Source of the DNA: Pseudomaricurvus sp. HS19
GTDB lineage: Bacteria; Pseudomonadota; Gammaproteobacteria; Pseudomonadales; Cellvibrionaceae
Assembly: GCF_009857815.1 (NCBI RefSeq)
Contig: NZ_WVVW01000001.1
Span: forward strand, 1,054,001-1,118,000
Length of the DNA: 64,000 bases
Reading direction: 5' to 3'
Shown here: positions 49,250-59,406 of the stretch, piece by piece
How positions within the stretch are numbered: the first letter of the stretch is position 1
Layout: each line of letters starts with the position of its first letter
Position numbers and translations under genes: made by a program
The notes under the pieces: generated by a model
The model's database searches: none
What the model saw: only the letters and a program-made list of their open reading frames with translations
Told to the model about the DNA's origin: nothing

Positions 49250-51646
49250 TCATTTGCCGGCTGCCGAGACCTCACCAGCTGCCAGCCAGTGCCAGTAGCG
49301 CCGGTTAACGAGGCGAAATCCGCTGACGTTGTAGCCACCTCCCGCAATCACCTCCACCGTTAACGAGCCCTCTTCCGCCGTGCTGTAAACCCTGCTGCCC
49401 AGAGCCTGGTAACGCCGTAACACAGAGGGATGGGGATGATGATAACGATTGCGGTAACCACTGCTGACCAGCACCACCTGTGGCTGTAACTGCTGCAACC
49501 ACCCGACCGAGGAGGAGCTCTTGCTGCCGTGATGGGGCGCCACCATGATCGATACCGGCTGCTGCAACCAGGGATGACGCAGCAATTGCGCCTCCCTTTC
49601 CTTCTCGATGTCCCCCGGTAGCAACACCCGCAAACCGTCGTACTCCAGCAACAACACACAGGAGCGGTTATTGTCCGAACCGCCGCTCCCCGCTGTCACC
49701 CCGAACGCCCGCACCAACCATCCGCCAAGCCACCACTCCCGGTCGCGATCACACCACTGCAAGGTGCCATGGACGGGGGCATGGGCGCGACGACCCGGCG
49801 CCAGCAACCAGCCCTCTACCGCAACGCCCCTCTGCAGCGGCCCCAGGCCTCCGGCATGATCGTTATCCCAATGGCTGATCACCGCCTGCTGCAAACCCGT
49901 GGCGCGCTGCAGTCCCAGCCACGGCAGCACCACAGACTCCACGGCACTGAAGTCGCCAAACGCGGGACCGGTGTCGTACAACAGATGCTGGCTGCCGTCG
50001 GAGACCATTACCGCCAACCCCTGCCCCACATCCAGCACCTCCAGCCGCGGAGGTGCGGACTGCGGCCGTGCCAAACCGACCGCCAACACCACCAGCGTGG
50101 CCAACAAGCGGCTCGGCCAGCTCAACGGCAACAACAACAGCAAGGCAGCCACCGCAGCCAGCCACACACCCGCGACCGACGGCACTCCTGCCAGGGCTAA
50201 CAAGGTGGCAGCCAACCAGGGCTGCAGCCATTCCAGCACCCACACCAACCCCTGACACAACCAGACGGCGAGCTGCCAGACTGGCAGCGACCAGGCGAGA
50301 TCAAGTGGTGCAATCGCCAGCGCCAGCAATACCAGCGGCACCACCAGTAACGACACAAAGGGAATGGCCAGTAAATTGACCAACGGTGACAGTACGCTTA
50401 CCGGCATCCCCCAAAAACCCTGCAACACTGTCATCACCACAAACAGCGCCACCTGCAAGCGTGCCAGTAACCACAACTTTGACAGCACGCCCCTGTGCCG
50501 GCCACGAGCAAACAGCAACAACACCAGCACAGCAATAAACGAAAACCAGAAGCCCGCTTCCAGTATGGCCAACGGCTGCAGCACCAGAACCAGCAACATG
50601 GCGATTCCCACACCCAGCCACGAGCTGTAGCGCCGCAACGCGAACCACCAAAGCGCGGCCACCAGCAACATGATCAGCGCGCGCTGCGCCGAAAGGGAGA
50701 AACCGGCAACCCATGCATAGGCAAGGGCGACAACACAGCCGCCCAGTACACCCCAGCGTGGACCGAACACCGACAGTGGCCAGCGCAGCGACAGCAGCGC
50801 CCCCAACCAACGGCCTATCAAAAACCCCAACGTTGCTGCCAGGCCTATGTGCAACCCGGAAATAGCCACCAGGTGTGACAGGCCTGCACGCTGCAGCAAC
50901 TCGCGCTGTTGTGCGTCGAAAGCCGAACGGTCACCCAGCGCCAGGGCCTGCACCATGGCCGCCGCCATACCCGGTGGCAGCTCTGCGGCCAGCACATCGG
51001 TAAGCTGCTGACGCCACTGCAGGGTGCCCCGGTCGAGGGAAGCCACACGCCGGCTCAGCCCATCGCTGCCCCAACGCACATAGCCACCGGCACCAATACC
51101 CCGACTGAAGAGCCAGCGCTCAAAATCAAAGGCGCCGGCAGAGGCATAACCATGGGGCTGTTTGAGTCGCACCACAAACTGCCAACCATCGCCGTAACCG
51201 ATACGCGGCTCGCGCTCATAACTGGTCAGGCGCAACCGGCGGGGAAAGTGTATCCCCGACTCCAGTGGCAACAACGGCTCCCCTGCAGACTCCCCTGCCC
51301 GCCTCACCTCCTGCACACGAAACTCGAATCGCTGCAGAATACCCACCCGCTTTACCGGAGTGACCACCACCCCCCGCACCAACAGGTCCTCCCCCTCAAG
51401 CGCGGCCGGCAGGCGCCACTGCAACTGCCACGCGCCCCAGCCCATCGCCCACAGCAACGCCAGCAAGGGCAACAGCAACGACCACGTCACACGCCGGTAC
51501 GCCGGCAGCAACCAAAGCGAGAAAAGTGCAAATGAAAACACCGCACTGGCGGCGACAGAAATGGCTGACAAGGAAGGCAGTGACGGTAACCACGCCACCA
51601 CGGCAAACGCCGATACGCAGGCAATCCATACCCACAGAAACCACAT
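49250..51646 (-). CDS. comEC: DNA internalisation channel ComEC/Rec2
   Basis: A 798-residue inner-membrane protein. An N-terminal DUF4131 region with a soluble OB-like part is followed by the Competence domain of about ten helices (LSHLVAISGLHIGLAATLGF is its signature near residue 265). The C-terminal part is a metallo-beta-lactamase-like domain (LEVLDVGQGLAVMV, SHWDNDHAGGLGPL, LLPGDIEKEREA, APHHGSKSSSS). It brings single-stranded DNA into the cytoplasm during natural transformation. With PilU in the same window, competence is possible. Confidence 0.96.
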   Translation of the reverse strand: MWFLWVWIACVSAFAVVAWLPSLPSLSAISVAASAVFSFALFSLWLLPAYRRVTWSLLLPLLALLWAMGWGAWQLQWRLPAALEGEDLLVRGVVVTPVKRVGILQRFEFRVQEVRRAGESAGEPLLPLESGIHFPRRLRLTSYEREPRIGYGDGWQFVVRLKQPHGYASAGAFDFERWLFSRGIGAGGYVRWGSDGLSRRVASLDRGTLQWRQQLTDVLAAELPPGMAAAMVQALALGDRSAFDAQQRELLQRAGLSHLVAISGLHIGLAATLGFLIGRWLGALLSLRWPLSVFGPRWGVLGGCVVALAYAWVAGFSLSAQRALIMLLVAALWWFALRRYSSWLGVGIAMLLVLVLQPLAILEAGFWFSFIAVLVLLLFARGRHRGVLSKLWLLARLQVALFVVMTVLQGFWGMPVSVLSPLVNLLAIPFVSLLVVPLVLLALAIAPLDLAWSLPVWQLAVWLCQGLVWVLEWLQPWLAATLLALAGVPSVAGVWLAAVAALLLLLPLSWPSRLLATLVVLAVGLARPQSAPPRLEVLDVGQGLAVMVSDGSQHLLYDTGPAFGDFSAVESVVLPWLGLQRATGLQQAVISHWDNDHAGGLGPLQRGVAVEGWLLAPGRRAHAPVHGTLQWCDRDREWWLGGWLVRAFGVTAGSGGSDNNRSCVLLLEYDGLRVLLPGDIEKEREAQLLRHPWLQQPVSIMVAPHHGSKSSSSVGWLQQLQPQVVLVSSGYRNRYHHPHPSVLRRYQALGSRVYSTAEEGSLTVEVIAGGGYNVSGFRLVNRRYWHWLAAGEVSAAGK

Positions 51647-51670
51647 AGATTCGTCCTTGAATCTTAGTTA

Positions 51671-51801
51671 CAGGTTCTAGGTTCTAGGTTCTACAGCATC
51701 ATGTCCCTTGCTTTTCATACAACCTAGTAGCGAAGCGTCCTAGATCCTAGAAGCGCAGCGCCCTCGTACCTGTAGCGAAGCGTCCTCTAGCGAAGCGTCC
51801 T
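51671..51801. repeat. Second cluster of TAGCGAAGCGTCCT-type repeats plus GGTTCTA triplication
   Basis: Between comEC and the flavodoxin gene: AGGTTCTAGGTTCTAGGTTCTA at about 51672-51693 is a 7-base tandem, followed by CTAGTAGCGAAGCGTCCTAG, a divergent AGAAGCGCAGCGCCCT, and a head-to-tail CTGTAGCGAAGCGTCCT then CTAGCGAAGCGTCCT. Same unit as at 42.7 kb. Confidence 0.8.
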
Positions 51802-51814
51802 CACCCCAGGCCCC

Positions 51815-52273
51815 TCAAAAAATCCCCATACCCAATCCGCAAGCCATGGTCTGCCCGAACTCCCGGGCAGCCTCCAGATCTTCCTGTGTGATTTCCTTGC
51901 GAACAATCAACGGCTCCATCACTTTTTTCATGGGATAACCCTTGAGGATACGGTCGCATTCGCGCACTGCGCCGGTGCCGTCGTTGCCGGCGGAGATAAA
52001 CAACGCGTAGGGACGGTTAAGTTCGTAGGGTTCGGCGGGGTAAAAGGTGCGATCGTAGAAATCCTTCAACGCCCCACTCATATAACCAAAATTTTCCGGC
52101 GTGCCGAACAGAACGCCATCGCACCAGAGCAGGTCTTCCAGCTCGCCATCAAAAGCGCGTTTGCAGCGCAGCGCCACACTCTCCGCTTCGGCAGCAATTC
52201 CTTCACAGACTGCCTCCATCAGGCGTTCGGTATTACCGCTCTGGCTGTGATAGATCACCAACAGGTGTTTCAT
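51815..52273 (-). CDS. Flavodoxin-like / NAD(P)H-dependent FMN oxidoreductase family protein
   Basis: A 152-residue flavodoxin fold from the ATG at 52273. The phosphate-binding loop is YHSQSGNTERLMEAV; GVLFGTPENFGYMSGALKDFYDRTFY contacts the isoalloxazine. Such small flavoproteins carry electrons or reduce quinones; the partner is unknown. It is divergent from the AraC regulator with about 230 bases between starts, so control by that regulator is possible. Confidence 0.88.
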   Translation of the reverse strand: MKHLLVIYHSQSGNTERLMEAVCEGIAAEAESVALRCKRAFDGELEDLLWCDGVLFGTPENFGYMSGALKDFYDRTFYPAEPYELNRPYALFISAGNDGTGAVRECDRILKGYPMKKVMEPLIVRKEITQEDLEAAREFGQTMACGLGMGIF

Positions 52274-52506
52274 GGCATTTCCGATGTGAGTGTTGTGATG
52301 AACAGGCGTTGACCACCCTACCACAGGTGCAAACCTGCGCCATATGGCGGCACCTCCCAAGGACCCATCCAGAGGCGCATCAACCGGCTGCGGTTACTGC
52401 GAAAGCATGATCGGCGGCGCCGAGATGTGCGTTTCAGCGACCCAGTCAGATCTGGTACCCTGTGCTGATCCTGAAGCGGGCACATCTACAGCATGGCAAC
52501 CTCAGT

Positions 52507-53526
52507 ATGGCAACCATAGGCACTCACTACATCAAAAGCGCACTGGGCGGCGCCGTCGCCCGGGGACTGGATGCCAAGGCCCTGCTGCGCCAGGCACGCA
52601 TTCCGGAGCGACCACTGCGGGATCCGAAGGCCCGTATTCATGTGGACCTGGTGGCCAAGCTCTATGACGGCATTTCGCGGGCACTGAACGATGAGTTTAT
52701 GGGTTTTACCGAGCGTCCCTGCAAGGTTGGCACCTTTGCCCTGATGGCGGAGTGGGTGTCCAGTGCCGAGACCCTGGAAGAACTGCTCACCCGCGGCATC
52801 CGCTTTTACAACCAGATCACCGACGAGCTGCAGATGTCGCTGGAATTCGAGGGCGAGCACGTCTACCTCACCACCACCATGCGCCGCCCGGAGCTGGACT
52901 TTGAACACTTCCTCACCGAATACTGGCATGTGATCTGGCACCGCTTTGCCAGCTGGTACATCGGCAAGCCGATCAAGCTGCTGGGCACCTACATCAACTA
53001 CACGCCCATCGACCCGGAGGAGTTCCGGGTGCTCTATCGCTGCCCCACCTACCTGAAGAGCAAGGTCAACCGGCTGGTGTTCCACCGCAGCTACCTCGCC
53101 CAGCCACTGGTGAAGAGTCAGCGGGAGCTGCAGGTATTCCTGCGCCGCGCGCCCATAGACCTGCTCACCATTCCCGGCGAGGACACCAGCCTCACCGCCC
53201 GTATCAACCAGATGCTGGCTCCAAAGGGACAAAGCCGGCTGCAACTGCCCACGTCGCAGGAGATTGCGGCACAGCTGGACATGAGCGAACAGACCCTGCG
53301 CCGCAAGCTCAGCGCCGAGGGCACCAGTTACCAGCAGATCAAGGACAACCTGCGCAGCGACCTCGCCACCAAGCTGTTGGCCAACCGCAACATGGCCATT
53401 GCCGACATCGCCCTGCAACTGGATTTCAGTGAGCCGCGGGCCTTTACCCGCGCCTTCCGCCAGTGGACCGGCATGACGCCACGGGCCTATCGCGCCGACC
53501 GCCAGGCACGGCGCAAAAGCGGCTGA
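52507..53526 (+). CDS. AraC-family transcriptional regulator
   Basis: A 339-residue regulator from the ATG at 52507. An N-terminal arabinose-binding-like domain of the PF12625 type (about 15-200) precedes a C-terminal AraC DNA-binding domain (LPTSQEIAAQLDMSEQTLRR, then IADIALQLDFSEPRAFTRAF and WTGMTPRAYRA). This subtype often controls lipid, acyl-CoA or aromatic catabolism (OruR/ArgR-like). It could control the divergent flavodoxin or the downstream propionyl-CoA operon; both links are inference. Confidence 0.92.
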   Translation: MATIGTHYIKSALGGAVARGLDAKALLRQARIPERPLRDPKARIHVDLVAKLYDGISRALNDEFMGFTERPCKVGTFALMAEWVSSAETLEELLTRGIRFYNQITDELQMSLEFEGEHVYLTTTMRRPELDFEHFLTEYWHVIWHRFASWYIGKPIKLLGTYINYTPIDPEEFRVLYRCPTYLKSKVNRLVFHRSYLAQPLVKSQRELQVFLRRAPIDLLTIPGEDTSLTARINQMLAPKGQSRLQLPTSQEIAAQLDMSEQTLRRKLSAEGTSYQQIKDNLRSDLATKLLANRNMAIADIALQLDFSEPRAFTRAFRQWTGMTPRAYRADRQARRKSG

Positions 53527-53547
53527 TTCAACCCGGACCGGGTTGAC

Positions 53548-53964
53548 TTACCAATAGCGGAACGGCCACACCAGTACCCCGACTGAAGGCGACATCCCTT
53601 CCAGAAGGCTGAACTCCCCCTGCGGCTCCACCCGCACCGGCAGCCAGCCAGGCACCGCTCCAGCGAAGCCCTCGGCGTCCAAACTGATGACATCCGAGGA
53701 AGAGACCTCGGCCAAAACCTCGTTAAGCTCAAATACGTTGCTGCCCGCCCAGACCGACTGCAGCCGCTCCTCCAGGGTCGGCCAGCCTTCCGGCGCGTCA
53801 TTGGAGAGCGGTACATAAATGCCCTCCAGGGCCCGCTCCTGCCAACTGCCTACCTGCACAGGATCCTCCTCCCCCACCCAGGTACGCCAGACGATGCCGG
53901 TTTCAGCGGCGACGATCAGGCCAACCTGACAGCTGTTAAACAAAGCGACATATTGAGGCTCCAT
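53548..53964 (-). CDS. Hypothetical protein, 138 residues
   Basis: Not recognised. A cytosolic acidic protein with many Trp and Val residues (IVWRTWVGEEDPVQVGSW, VISLDAEGFAGAVPGW) ending SVGVLVWPFRYW. A GGAG lies about 9 bases upstream of the ATG. It is convergent with the AraC gene (21 bases between stops) and divergent from the propionyl-CoA operon. Confidence 0.6.
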   Translation of the reverse strand: MEPQYVALFNSCQVGLIVAAETGIVWRTWVGEEDPVQVGSWQERALEGIYVPLSNDAPEGWPTLEERLQSVWAGSNVFELNEVLAEVSSSDVISLDAEGFAGAVPGWLPVRVEPQGEFSLLEGMSPSVGVLVWPFRYW

Positions 53965-54346
53965 GATGACTCTCCGGAGGTGATAAGGGATTGTGAAGGG
54001 GCCAGTACGGGCCAGCCGGCTACCTTAACCCTAAAGCCCGCAACCTGCATCTGCGGGGCTATAATTGGTGTTTTTGTGGCCAATTTCCGCCCATAACACC
54101 CGGTTTTGAGAGCGTATTTGTCCATTTTAAATAATGTTTTTTGTTACTATATTTTTCATAAAAATAGTTTTTTTATATATAAAACAATATCTTAAAAACC
54201 ATTTATAGAAACTTTCGAGGCCCAAAAGGAGTTTTCGGGATAGACATTAAGCGTTATTATTCGCGCGCTTTTAGAACCGGCTGTCCGGCAAGTCCGCCGC
54301 ACTCCCGGAAAGACACAACAAAAAGACCGTTTGGAATCGAAAGATT
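53965..54346 (+). promoter_or_regulatory. A+T-rich promoter region of the propionyl-CoA operon
   Basis: About 380 bases upstream of the carboxyltransferase gene. A strongly A+T-rich tract at about 54121-54210 (ATATTTTTCATAAAAATAG, TTATATATAAAAC) stands out against the GC-rich surroundings and probably contains promoter and UP-like or nucleoid-protein sites. No exact -35/-10 is claimed. Confidence 0.5.
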
Positions 54347-56026
54347 ATGACGAAATCAACCAAACCGCAGGCTTCTCTGGTTAATCCCTTTGATAACACC
54401 AAAGAAGTGGAATTCAGCGTTCCCGGCCAGGCTTCCTACGTGCCCGGCCTGTACGAAGAAAACCTGAAGCAAGGCTATGAACTGATCCAGCGCCCCCGCA
54501 AGGCAGCAGGTGTTCCGGCTATTGAGCGTCAACACGCCAAGAACCGTATGACCATCTGGGAACGTCTCGCCTTCCTCACCGATGAAGATCCACAGGTACT
54601 CTACCAGAACTGGGGTAAAAACCTGGACGGCGCTTCCATCGTGACTGCCATCGTCAAAATCAACGGCCGCGATGTTGCCGTGTACGGCCACGATTTCACC
54701 GTGCGCGCCGGCTCCATGGACGCCACCAACGGTGCCAAGCTGGCCCGTCTGTTCCAACTGGCCGGCAAGCGTCGCATCCCGCTGGTGGGCATGAACGACT
54801 CTGCCGGTGCCTTTGTACCTGCCGGCGTGGGTGGTCTGGACGGCTACGCGGAAGCCTTTACCGCGCTGCGCAAGATCAGCGGTGTGGTGCCTTCTATTAT
54901 GTGCATGTTCGGCTTTAACGCCGGTGGTGGTTCCTACCTGCCACGCCAGGGCTCTTTCCTGATCCAGCCTAACGAAACCTTCTTCGGCCTCACCGGCCCT
55001 GGTGTGGTCAAGTCCGTACTGGGTGAAGACGTGACCCCGGACGAGCTGGGTGGCCCCGGTGTACACAGCCAGTCCGGTGTAACCGACTTTGTGGTACCCG
55101 ACGAAGTGGCGGCCCTGCGCAAGGTGAAATCCCTGCTCAACTACCTGCCCAACAACAACGCCGAGCTGGCGCCTTTCCAGCCCACCTCTGACCCGGTCGA
55201 CCGCAAGACCTGGGATGTGGACATCCTGCTGAAGAAAGCCTTCAACTCCCCAAGTGGTTTCAACACCCCGCTGGATGTGAGCATCATCATCCAGCAGATC
55301 TGTGACCACGGCGACTTCATGGAGATCCAGCCGGACCGCGCCCGCAACACCGTGTGCGCCCTGGGCCGCATGGGCGGCAACGTGGTTGGCTTTGTGGCCA
55401 ACAACTCCGCGGTGGCTTCCGGCCAGATCGATATCGACGCGGCACTGAAAAACGCCCGCTTTATCCGCTTCTGTAACCTGTACAACATCCCCATGATCTT
55501 CATGGAAGACACCACCGGCTTCCTGCCCGGTCGTGAGCAGGAAGCGGGCGGTATCGTGCAGGCTGGTCGCGCCATGCTGGATGCCATCATCGACCTGCGC
55601 ACCCCGCGCTTCCTGGTGATTATCCGCAACGCCTTCGGCGGCGCCTACGCCTCCTACAACAACTACCCTACCGGTGCCGACTTTGTCTGCGCCCTGCCCT
55701 CTACCCGCGCTGCGGTAATGGGCCCTGCCGGTGTGGAGTTCGTTTATAAGGATGAAGTCAAAGCCATCCGCGCTGAAGTGAAGAAGCGTCTGGCTGCCGG
55801 TGAAGCCGAAGCTGAAGTACTGGCCTGGCAAGCGGCTCAGGACAAAGCCCTGAAAGACCGTTACGAAGCCGAACTGATGAACCCCAACGAGGCCCTGAGC
55901 CTGGGCTCTATTTCTCAAATTGTTATGCCTTCCGACCTGCGCGATGTGCTTTGCAAGCAGATGGACTTCCATCTGAGCCACTACACACCTGAGCCATTCG
56001 CCGGTCCACAGCGCGAATTCCACTGA
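54347..56026 (+). CDS. Acyl-CoA (propionyl-CoA) carboxylase, carboxyltransferase beta subunit
   Basis: A 559-residue crotonase-fold carboxyltransferase. N-half signatures [19 protein letters not shown] and [20 protein letters not shown] bind acyl-CoA; the C-half has [19 protein letters not shown] and [16 protein letters not shown], which form the biotin side and oxyanion holes. It moves carboxyl from carboxybiotin to the acyl-CoA, here propionyl-CoA by context, since epimerase, mutase and MeaB follow. It is the first gene of the operon; the biotin carboxylase starts 61 bases after its stop. Confidence 0.9.
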   Translation: MTKSTKPQASLVNPFDNTKEVEFSVPGQASYVPGLYEENLKQGYELIQRPRKAAGVPAIERQHAKNRMTIWERLAFLTDEDPQVLYQNWGKNLDGASIVTAIVKINGRDVAVYGHDFTVRAGSMDATNGAKLARLFQLAGKRRIPLVGMNDSAGAFVPAGVGGLDGYAEAFTALRKISGVVPSIMCMFGFNAGGGSYLPRQGSFLIQPNETFFGLTGPGVVKSVLGEDVTPDELGGPGVHSQSGVTDFVVPDEVAALRKVKSLLNYLPNNNAELAPFQPTSDPVDRKTWDVDILLKKAFNSPSGFNTPLDVSIIIQQICDHGDFMEIQPDRARNTVCALGRMGGNVVGFVANNSAVASGQIDIDAALKNARFIRFCNLYNIPMIFMEDTTGFLPGREQEAGGIVQAGRAMLDAIIDLRTPRFLVIIRNAFGGAYASYNNYPTGADFVCALPSTRAAVMGPAGVEFVYKDEVKAIRAEVKKRLAAGEAEAEVLAWQAAQDKALKDRYEAELMNPNEALSLGSISQIVMPSDLRDVLCKQMDFHLSHYTPEPFAGPQREFH

Positions 56027-56087
56027 TCGTCAGTGAATGGATTGCGCCATCAGGCAAACGACAAACGAATTTAAAGAGGCCAGAGCC

Positions 56088-58943
56088 GTGACACAGAGCA
56101 ACACCAACTACCTGAACAACCCTCTGATCCACAAGGATCGTAAGCTGGGCAATTCCGACAGCGAGTGGGTCCGCAGCTTCGATTGCACCGGGATGCGTCC
56201 ACTGATCATCTGTCGTGGTCCGATCCGTAAGGAAGCCATGGACGTGTTCGCCGAGATGGGCATTGAGCACTTCGGTATCCTGCTGTCGGAAAAAGACTCC
56301 ATTACCTACCAGAACGCCCTGGCGCCGGAACTGCGCAGCCTGACCGATCCCGCCCACATCCATCGCGTACCCGACTACACCGGTGCCGATAAAGAAGAGC
56401 GTGCGGTTCGCATCAAGCAGATCGTCAACATCGCCAAAACCAACGGCTACAACTCCATCTTCGCCGGCTACGGTTTCATGTCCGAAGACGCCGAGATGGT
56501 TGAAGCCATGGAAGAAGCCGGCCTCAACTTTATCGGCCCCTGCTCCTTCACCCAGAAAGCCGCCGGCATGAAAGACCAGGCCAAGCGCACAGCGCTGGAG
56601 ACCGGCGTATCCGTGACTCCTGGTGTCAACAACGCCACCAGCCTCGCCCTGTTTGCAAAGTACGGCCAGGACGGTCTGGAGAAGTGTGCTGCCGACAACA
56701 ACCTGAGCGTTAACTTCGGCGCTTGCCGCGACGTTGAAGAACAGGCCCTGGCCCTGCTGCAGGCCTCCTACGACGCCGGCATCGATATCATCGACGCCAA
56801 CGACATCGGTGCCGCGCTGCAGGTTGAAGCCAAGCGCATGCTGACCGAGAAGCCCAACAACCGCTTCCGCCTGAAAGCCATCGCCGGTGGCGGTGGTAAG
56901 GGCCAGCGTATCCTGCAGTCCGCCAACTCCTACGAAGGCGCGACTCTGGAAGAGAAAGTCGAGAAAGCCGCTGCCAACGTGCCATCCCTGGTGCGTGAGT
57001 GTCTGGTGGAGCTGAAAACCAACGGTGTGGGCGACAACAAGAACGTTCTCATCGAGATGAACATCGACACCACCCGTCACCAGGAGATCCAGGTGGTGGG
57101 TAACGGCCACTGGTGCATGACCATGGGCGGTCGTGACTGCTCCCTGCAGATGCACGAGCAGAAGCTGCTGGAAGTCTCTGTTACCGAAGAAGAGCTGAAA
57201 GACGCTATCGCCGTAGCCGAAGCCGCCGGCAAGACAGCCGAAGCCGAGCAGCTGAAGAAAGACCTGCTGATCCTTGAGAAGATGGAGCACGAAGGTGCAG
57301 TCTTCGGTGAAGCCGTGAAGCTGGACTCCGTCGGTACCTTTGAGTGTATCGTGGATGGTGAGTCCCACTACTTCATGGAGATGAACACCCGTATCCAGGT
57401 AGAGCACCGTGTTACCGAGCTGTGCTACAAGCTGAAGTTCACCAACCCCGAGAACCCCAGCGATTACTTTATCGCCGAGTCCCTGGTTGAGGTAATGGTA
57501 CTGATCGCGGCCCACGGCGCCAAACTGCCCAAGCCCGAGCGTATCCTGCGCAGCAAGGCCTCCGTGGAAGCGCGTATGAACGCTACCAACCAGGCGCTGC
57601 AGCCACACGCCGGCGGTATCATTGAGAACTGGTCCAACGCCGTGGAAGGCGAGATCCGTGACGACCAGGGCATCAGCATGCACAACCCGGACACCGACGT
57701 GTTCATGAAGTACCACCTGGCCGGTGCCTACGACTCCAACATCGCCCTGCTGCTGACCGTGGGCGGTGATCGCACCAACACCTACGAAGCCATGGCGGAA
57801 GTACTGCGCGTCACCGAACTGCGCGGCAAGGACCTGGCCACCAACCTGGAGTTCCACTACGGTCTGGTGAACTGGTTCCTGGGCAACGGCATCAACGCCC
57901 GTCCCACTACCCGCTTTATCGTGCCCTACCTGACCGCTGTGGGCCTGCTGAAGCAGGAAGCCAACAACCTGGACGTCGACTATGCCTACAGCCAGGTGTG
58001 CGCCAAGCTGCTGGCCGGCTGTGAAGATGCCGACCAGAAAGCGGCGCTGAACACCGTGCTGGCCCGCAAGCACCTGCTGATGACCCGTCCGGTAGAGAAG
58101 TTGCTGGCAGAGCCACACCTGCTGGCCGGCTGGCTGAGCATCAACAAGCCCGCCTACTGCATGGAAGGTGGCAAACTGACCTGGCACCAGAACCCGGTTC
58201 GTATCCTGGCCGATACCTACCACTTCCTGAACATGGACTACTGCGAGAGCAAGGCCGCGGCGGAGATGATCTGGGAGCACGACGACCAGATCCTGCAGCA
58301 GGCACTGGCCTTCTACGATGCACTGGAAGCCAAGCTGGGCACCAGCGACTTCGACCAGCTGAACGAACTGCTGGCAGGCGCTGCACCGGCTGGCATCGAA
58401 GCTGACCAGTGGGCTGCCGCCCAAGCCGCTCACCTGGGCTACCAGGCCGGCAGCGAGATTCTCGGCGTATTGCCTTACATCGGCTACCGCACTGACTTCT
58501 TCGACCTGCAGGTGAACGACGACCTGACCATCACTATCCCGGAGCGTCTCACCGAAGAAGCCCTGCAGAAAGCCATGGCCAAGGTACTGGTACCACCACC
58601 GGTGGCCAAGTCCGATGAGATCCTGGCGGCCAGCGGCGGTATGTACTACTCCTGTGAAGCGCCCGGCATGCCTCCGTTTGTTGAGGAAGGCAGCCACTTC
58701 AACGCCGGTGAGCCGCTGTACATCGTCGAAGTGATGAAGATGTTCAACAAGGTCATCGCGCCCTTCTCCGGTACCATCGACAAGATCCTGGTGGAAGGTG
58801 ACGGCACCATCATCAAGAAGGGCCAGCCCATCTTCAAGATCACTCCGGATGAAGTGGTTGTGGTGGAAACCGAGCAAGAGATCAGCGCGCGCCGCAAGGC
58901 CGAGACCGATGTATTCCTGTCTCAACTGACCTACAACGCCTGA
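56088..58943 (+). CDS. Long biotin carboxylase with C-terminal biotin carrier domain (acyl-CoA carboxylase alpha)
   Basis: A 951-residue protein from GTG 56088, preceded by AGAGG; an ATG at 56037 has no ribosome site. Biotin carboxylase domain with ATP-grasp: FAGYGFMSEDAEMVEAMEEA, IAGGGGKGQRIL, FMEMNTRIQVEHRVTELC. The C-terminal biotinyl domain has Lys884 in VEVMKMFNKV rather than the usual AMKM. The protein is about 300 residues longer than typical propionyl-CoA carboxylase alpha, with an extra N-terminal segment and a long middle part (about 450-850) of unassigned fold. It carboxylates biotin with ATP and bicarbonate and serves the preceding subunit. Confidence 0.88.
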   Translation: MTQSNTNYLNNPLIHKDRKLGNSDSEWVRSFDCTGMRPLIICRGPIRKEAMDVFAEMGIEHFGILLSEKDSITYQNALAPELRSLTDPAHIHRVPDYTGADKEERAVRIKQIVNIAKTNGYNSIFAGYGFMSEDAEMVEAMEEAGLNFIGPCSFTQKAAGMKDQAKRTALETGVSVTPGVNNATSLALFAKYGQDGLEKCAADNNLSVNFGACRDVEEQALALLQASYDAGIDIIDANDIGAALQVEAKRMLTEKPNNRFRLKAIAGGGGKGQRILQSANSYEGATLEEKVEKAAANVPSLVRECLVELKTNGVGDNKNVLIEMNIDTTRHQEIQVVGNGHWCMTMGGRDCSLQMHEQKLLEVSVTEEELKDAIAVAEAAGKTAEAEQLKKDLLILEKMEHEGAVFGEAVKLDSVGTFECIVDGESHYFMEMNTRIQVEHRVTELCYKLKFTNPENPSDYFIAESLVEVMVLIAAHGAKLPKPERILRSKASVEARMNATNQALQPHAGGIIENWSNAVEGEIRDDQGISMHNPDTDVFMKYHLAGAYDSNIALLLTVGGDRTNTYEAMAEVLRVTELRGKDLATNLEFHYGLVNWFLGNGINARPTTRFIVPYLTAVGLLKQEANNLDVDYAYSQVCAKLLAGCEDADQKAALNTVLARKHLLMTRPVEKLLAEPHLLAGWLSINKPAYCMEGGKLTWHQNPVRILADTYHFLNMDYCESKAAAEMIWEHDDQILQQALAFYDALEAKLGTSDFDQLNELLAGAAPAGIEADQWAAAQAAHLGYQAGSEILGVLPYIGYRTDFFDLQVNDDLTITIPERLTEEALQKAMAKVLVPPPVAKSDEILAASGGMYYSCEAPGMPPFVEEGSHFNAGEPLYIVEVMKMFNKVIAPFSGTIDKILVEGDGTIIKKGQPIFKITPDEVVVVETEQEISARRKAETDVFLSQLTYNA

Positions 58944-58957
58944 TTGGGAGACGTACC

Positions 58958-59371
58958 ATGATTGTTGCACTGGACCACATTGCCATTGCGGTGCCTGACC
59001 TGGAGAAGGCCATCAAGCGCTTTATGGAAGACTTCGGCCTGACCTACGAAGGCACCGAAGACGTACCGGCGGCGAAAACCAGCACGGCGTTCTTCCCGCT
59101 GCCGGCGACCAGCATCGAGCTGGTCCACCCGCTTAACGGTGAAGGCCCGATTGCCGGTTACCTGGAGAAGAAAGGTGGCGGTATGCACCACCTCTGCTTC
59201 CGCAGCGACGACATCGAAGCCGATGTGGCACGTCTGAAGGAGAAGGGCTATCAGTTCCTGTCTGAAGCCCCCACCATTGGCGCCCACAACTGCAAGGTGA
59301 TCTTTATCCACCCGAAATCCTGTGACGGTGTGCTGATTGAGCTCAACCAGCCACAGGACGATCACCACTAA
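58958..59371 (+). CDS. mce: Methylmalonyl-CoA epimerase
   Basis: A 137-residue vicinal-oxygen-chelate protein. Two beta-alpha-beta modules: LDHIAIAVPDLEKAIKRF and GGGMHHLCFRSDDIEAD; metal ligands are the His in each and the Glu of LIELNQP. It interconverts (S)- and (R)-methylmalonyl-CoA, needed between carboxylase and mutase. Starts 14 bases after the carboxylase stop with GGGAG upstream. Confidence 0.95.
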   Translation: MIVALDHIAIAVPDLEKAIKRFMEDFGLTYEGTEDVPAAKTSTAFFPLPATSIELVHPLNGEGPIAGYLEKKGGGMHHLCFRSDDIEADVARLKEKGYQFLSEAPTIGAHNCKVIFIHPKSCDGVLIELNQPQDDHH

Positions 59372-59406
59372 GACCAGGGTTGCGTAACCCGTTTACCAAC
59401 CCCGAG

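Noticed and set aside
56037-56087. ATG at 56037 as start of the biotin carboxylase
   Set aside because: No ribosome site and an unlikely N-terminus; the GTG at 56088 has AGAGG at good spacing.
55923-58970. Very long antisense open frame (about 1015 codons) opposite the biotin carboxylase, and similar ones opposite the carboxyltransferase and mutase
   Set aside because: They mirror highly conserved, GC-rich genes with biased codons; their translations show no family motif and are rich in Gly/His/Val/Gln as expected for a shadow frame.
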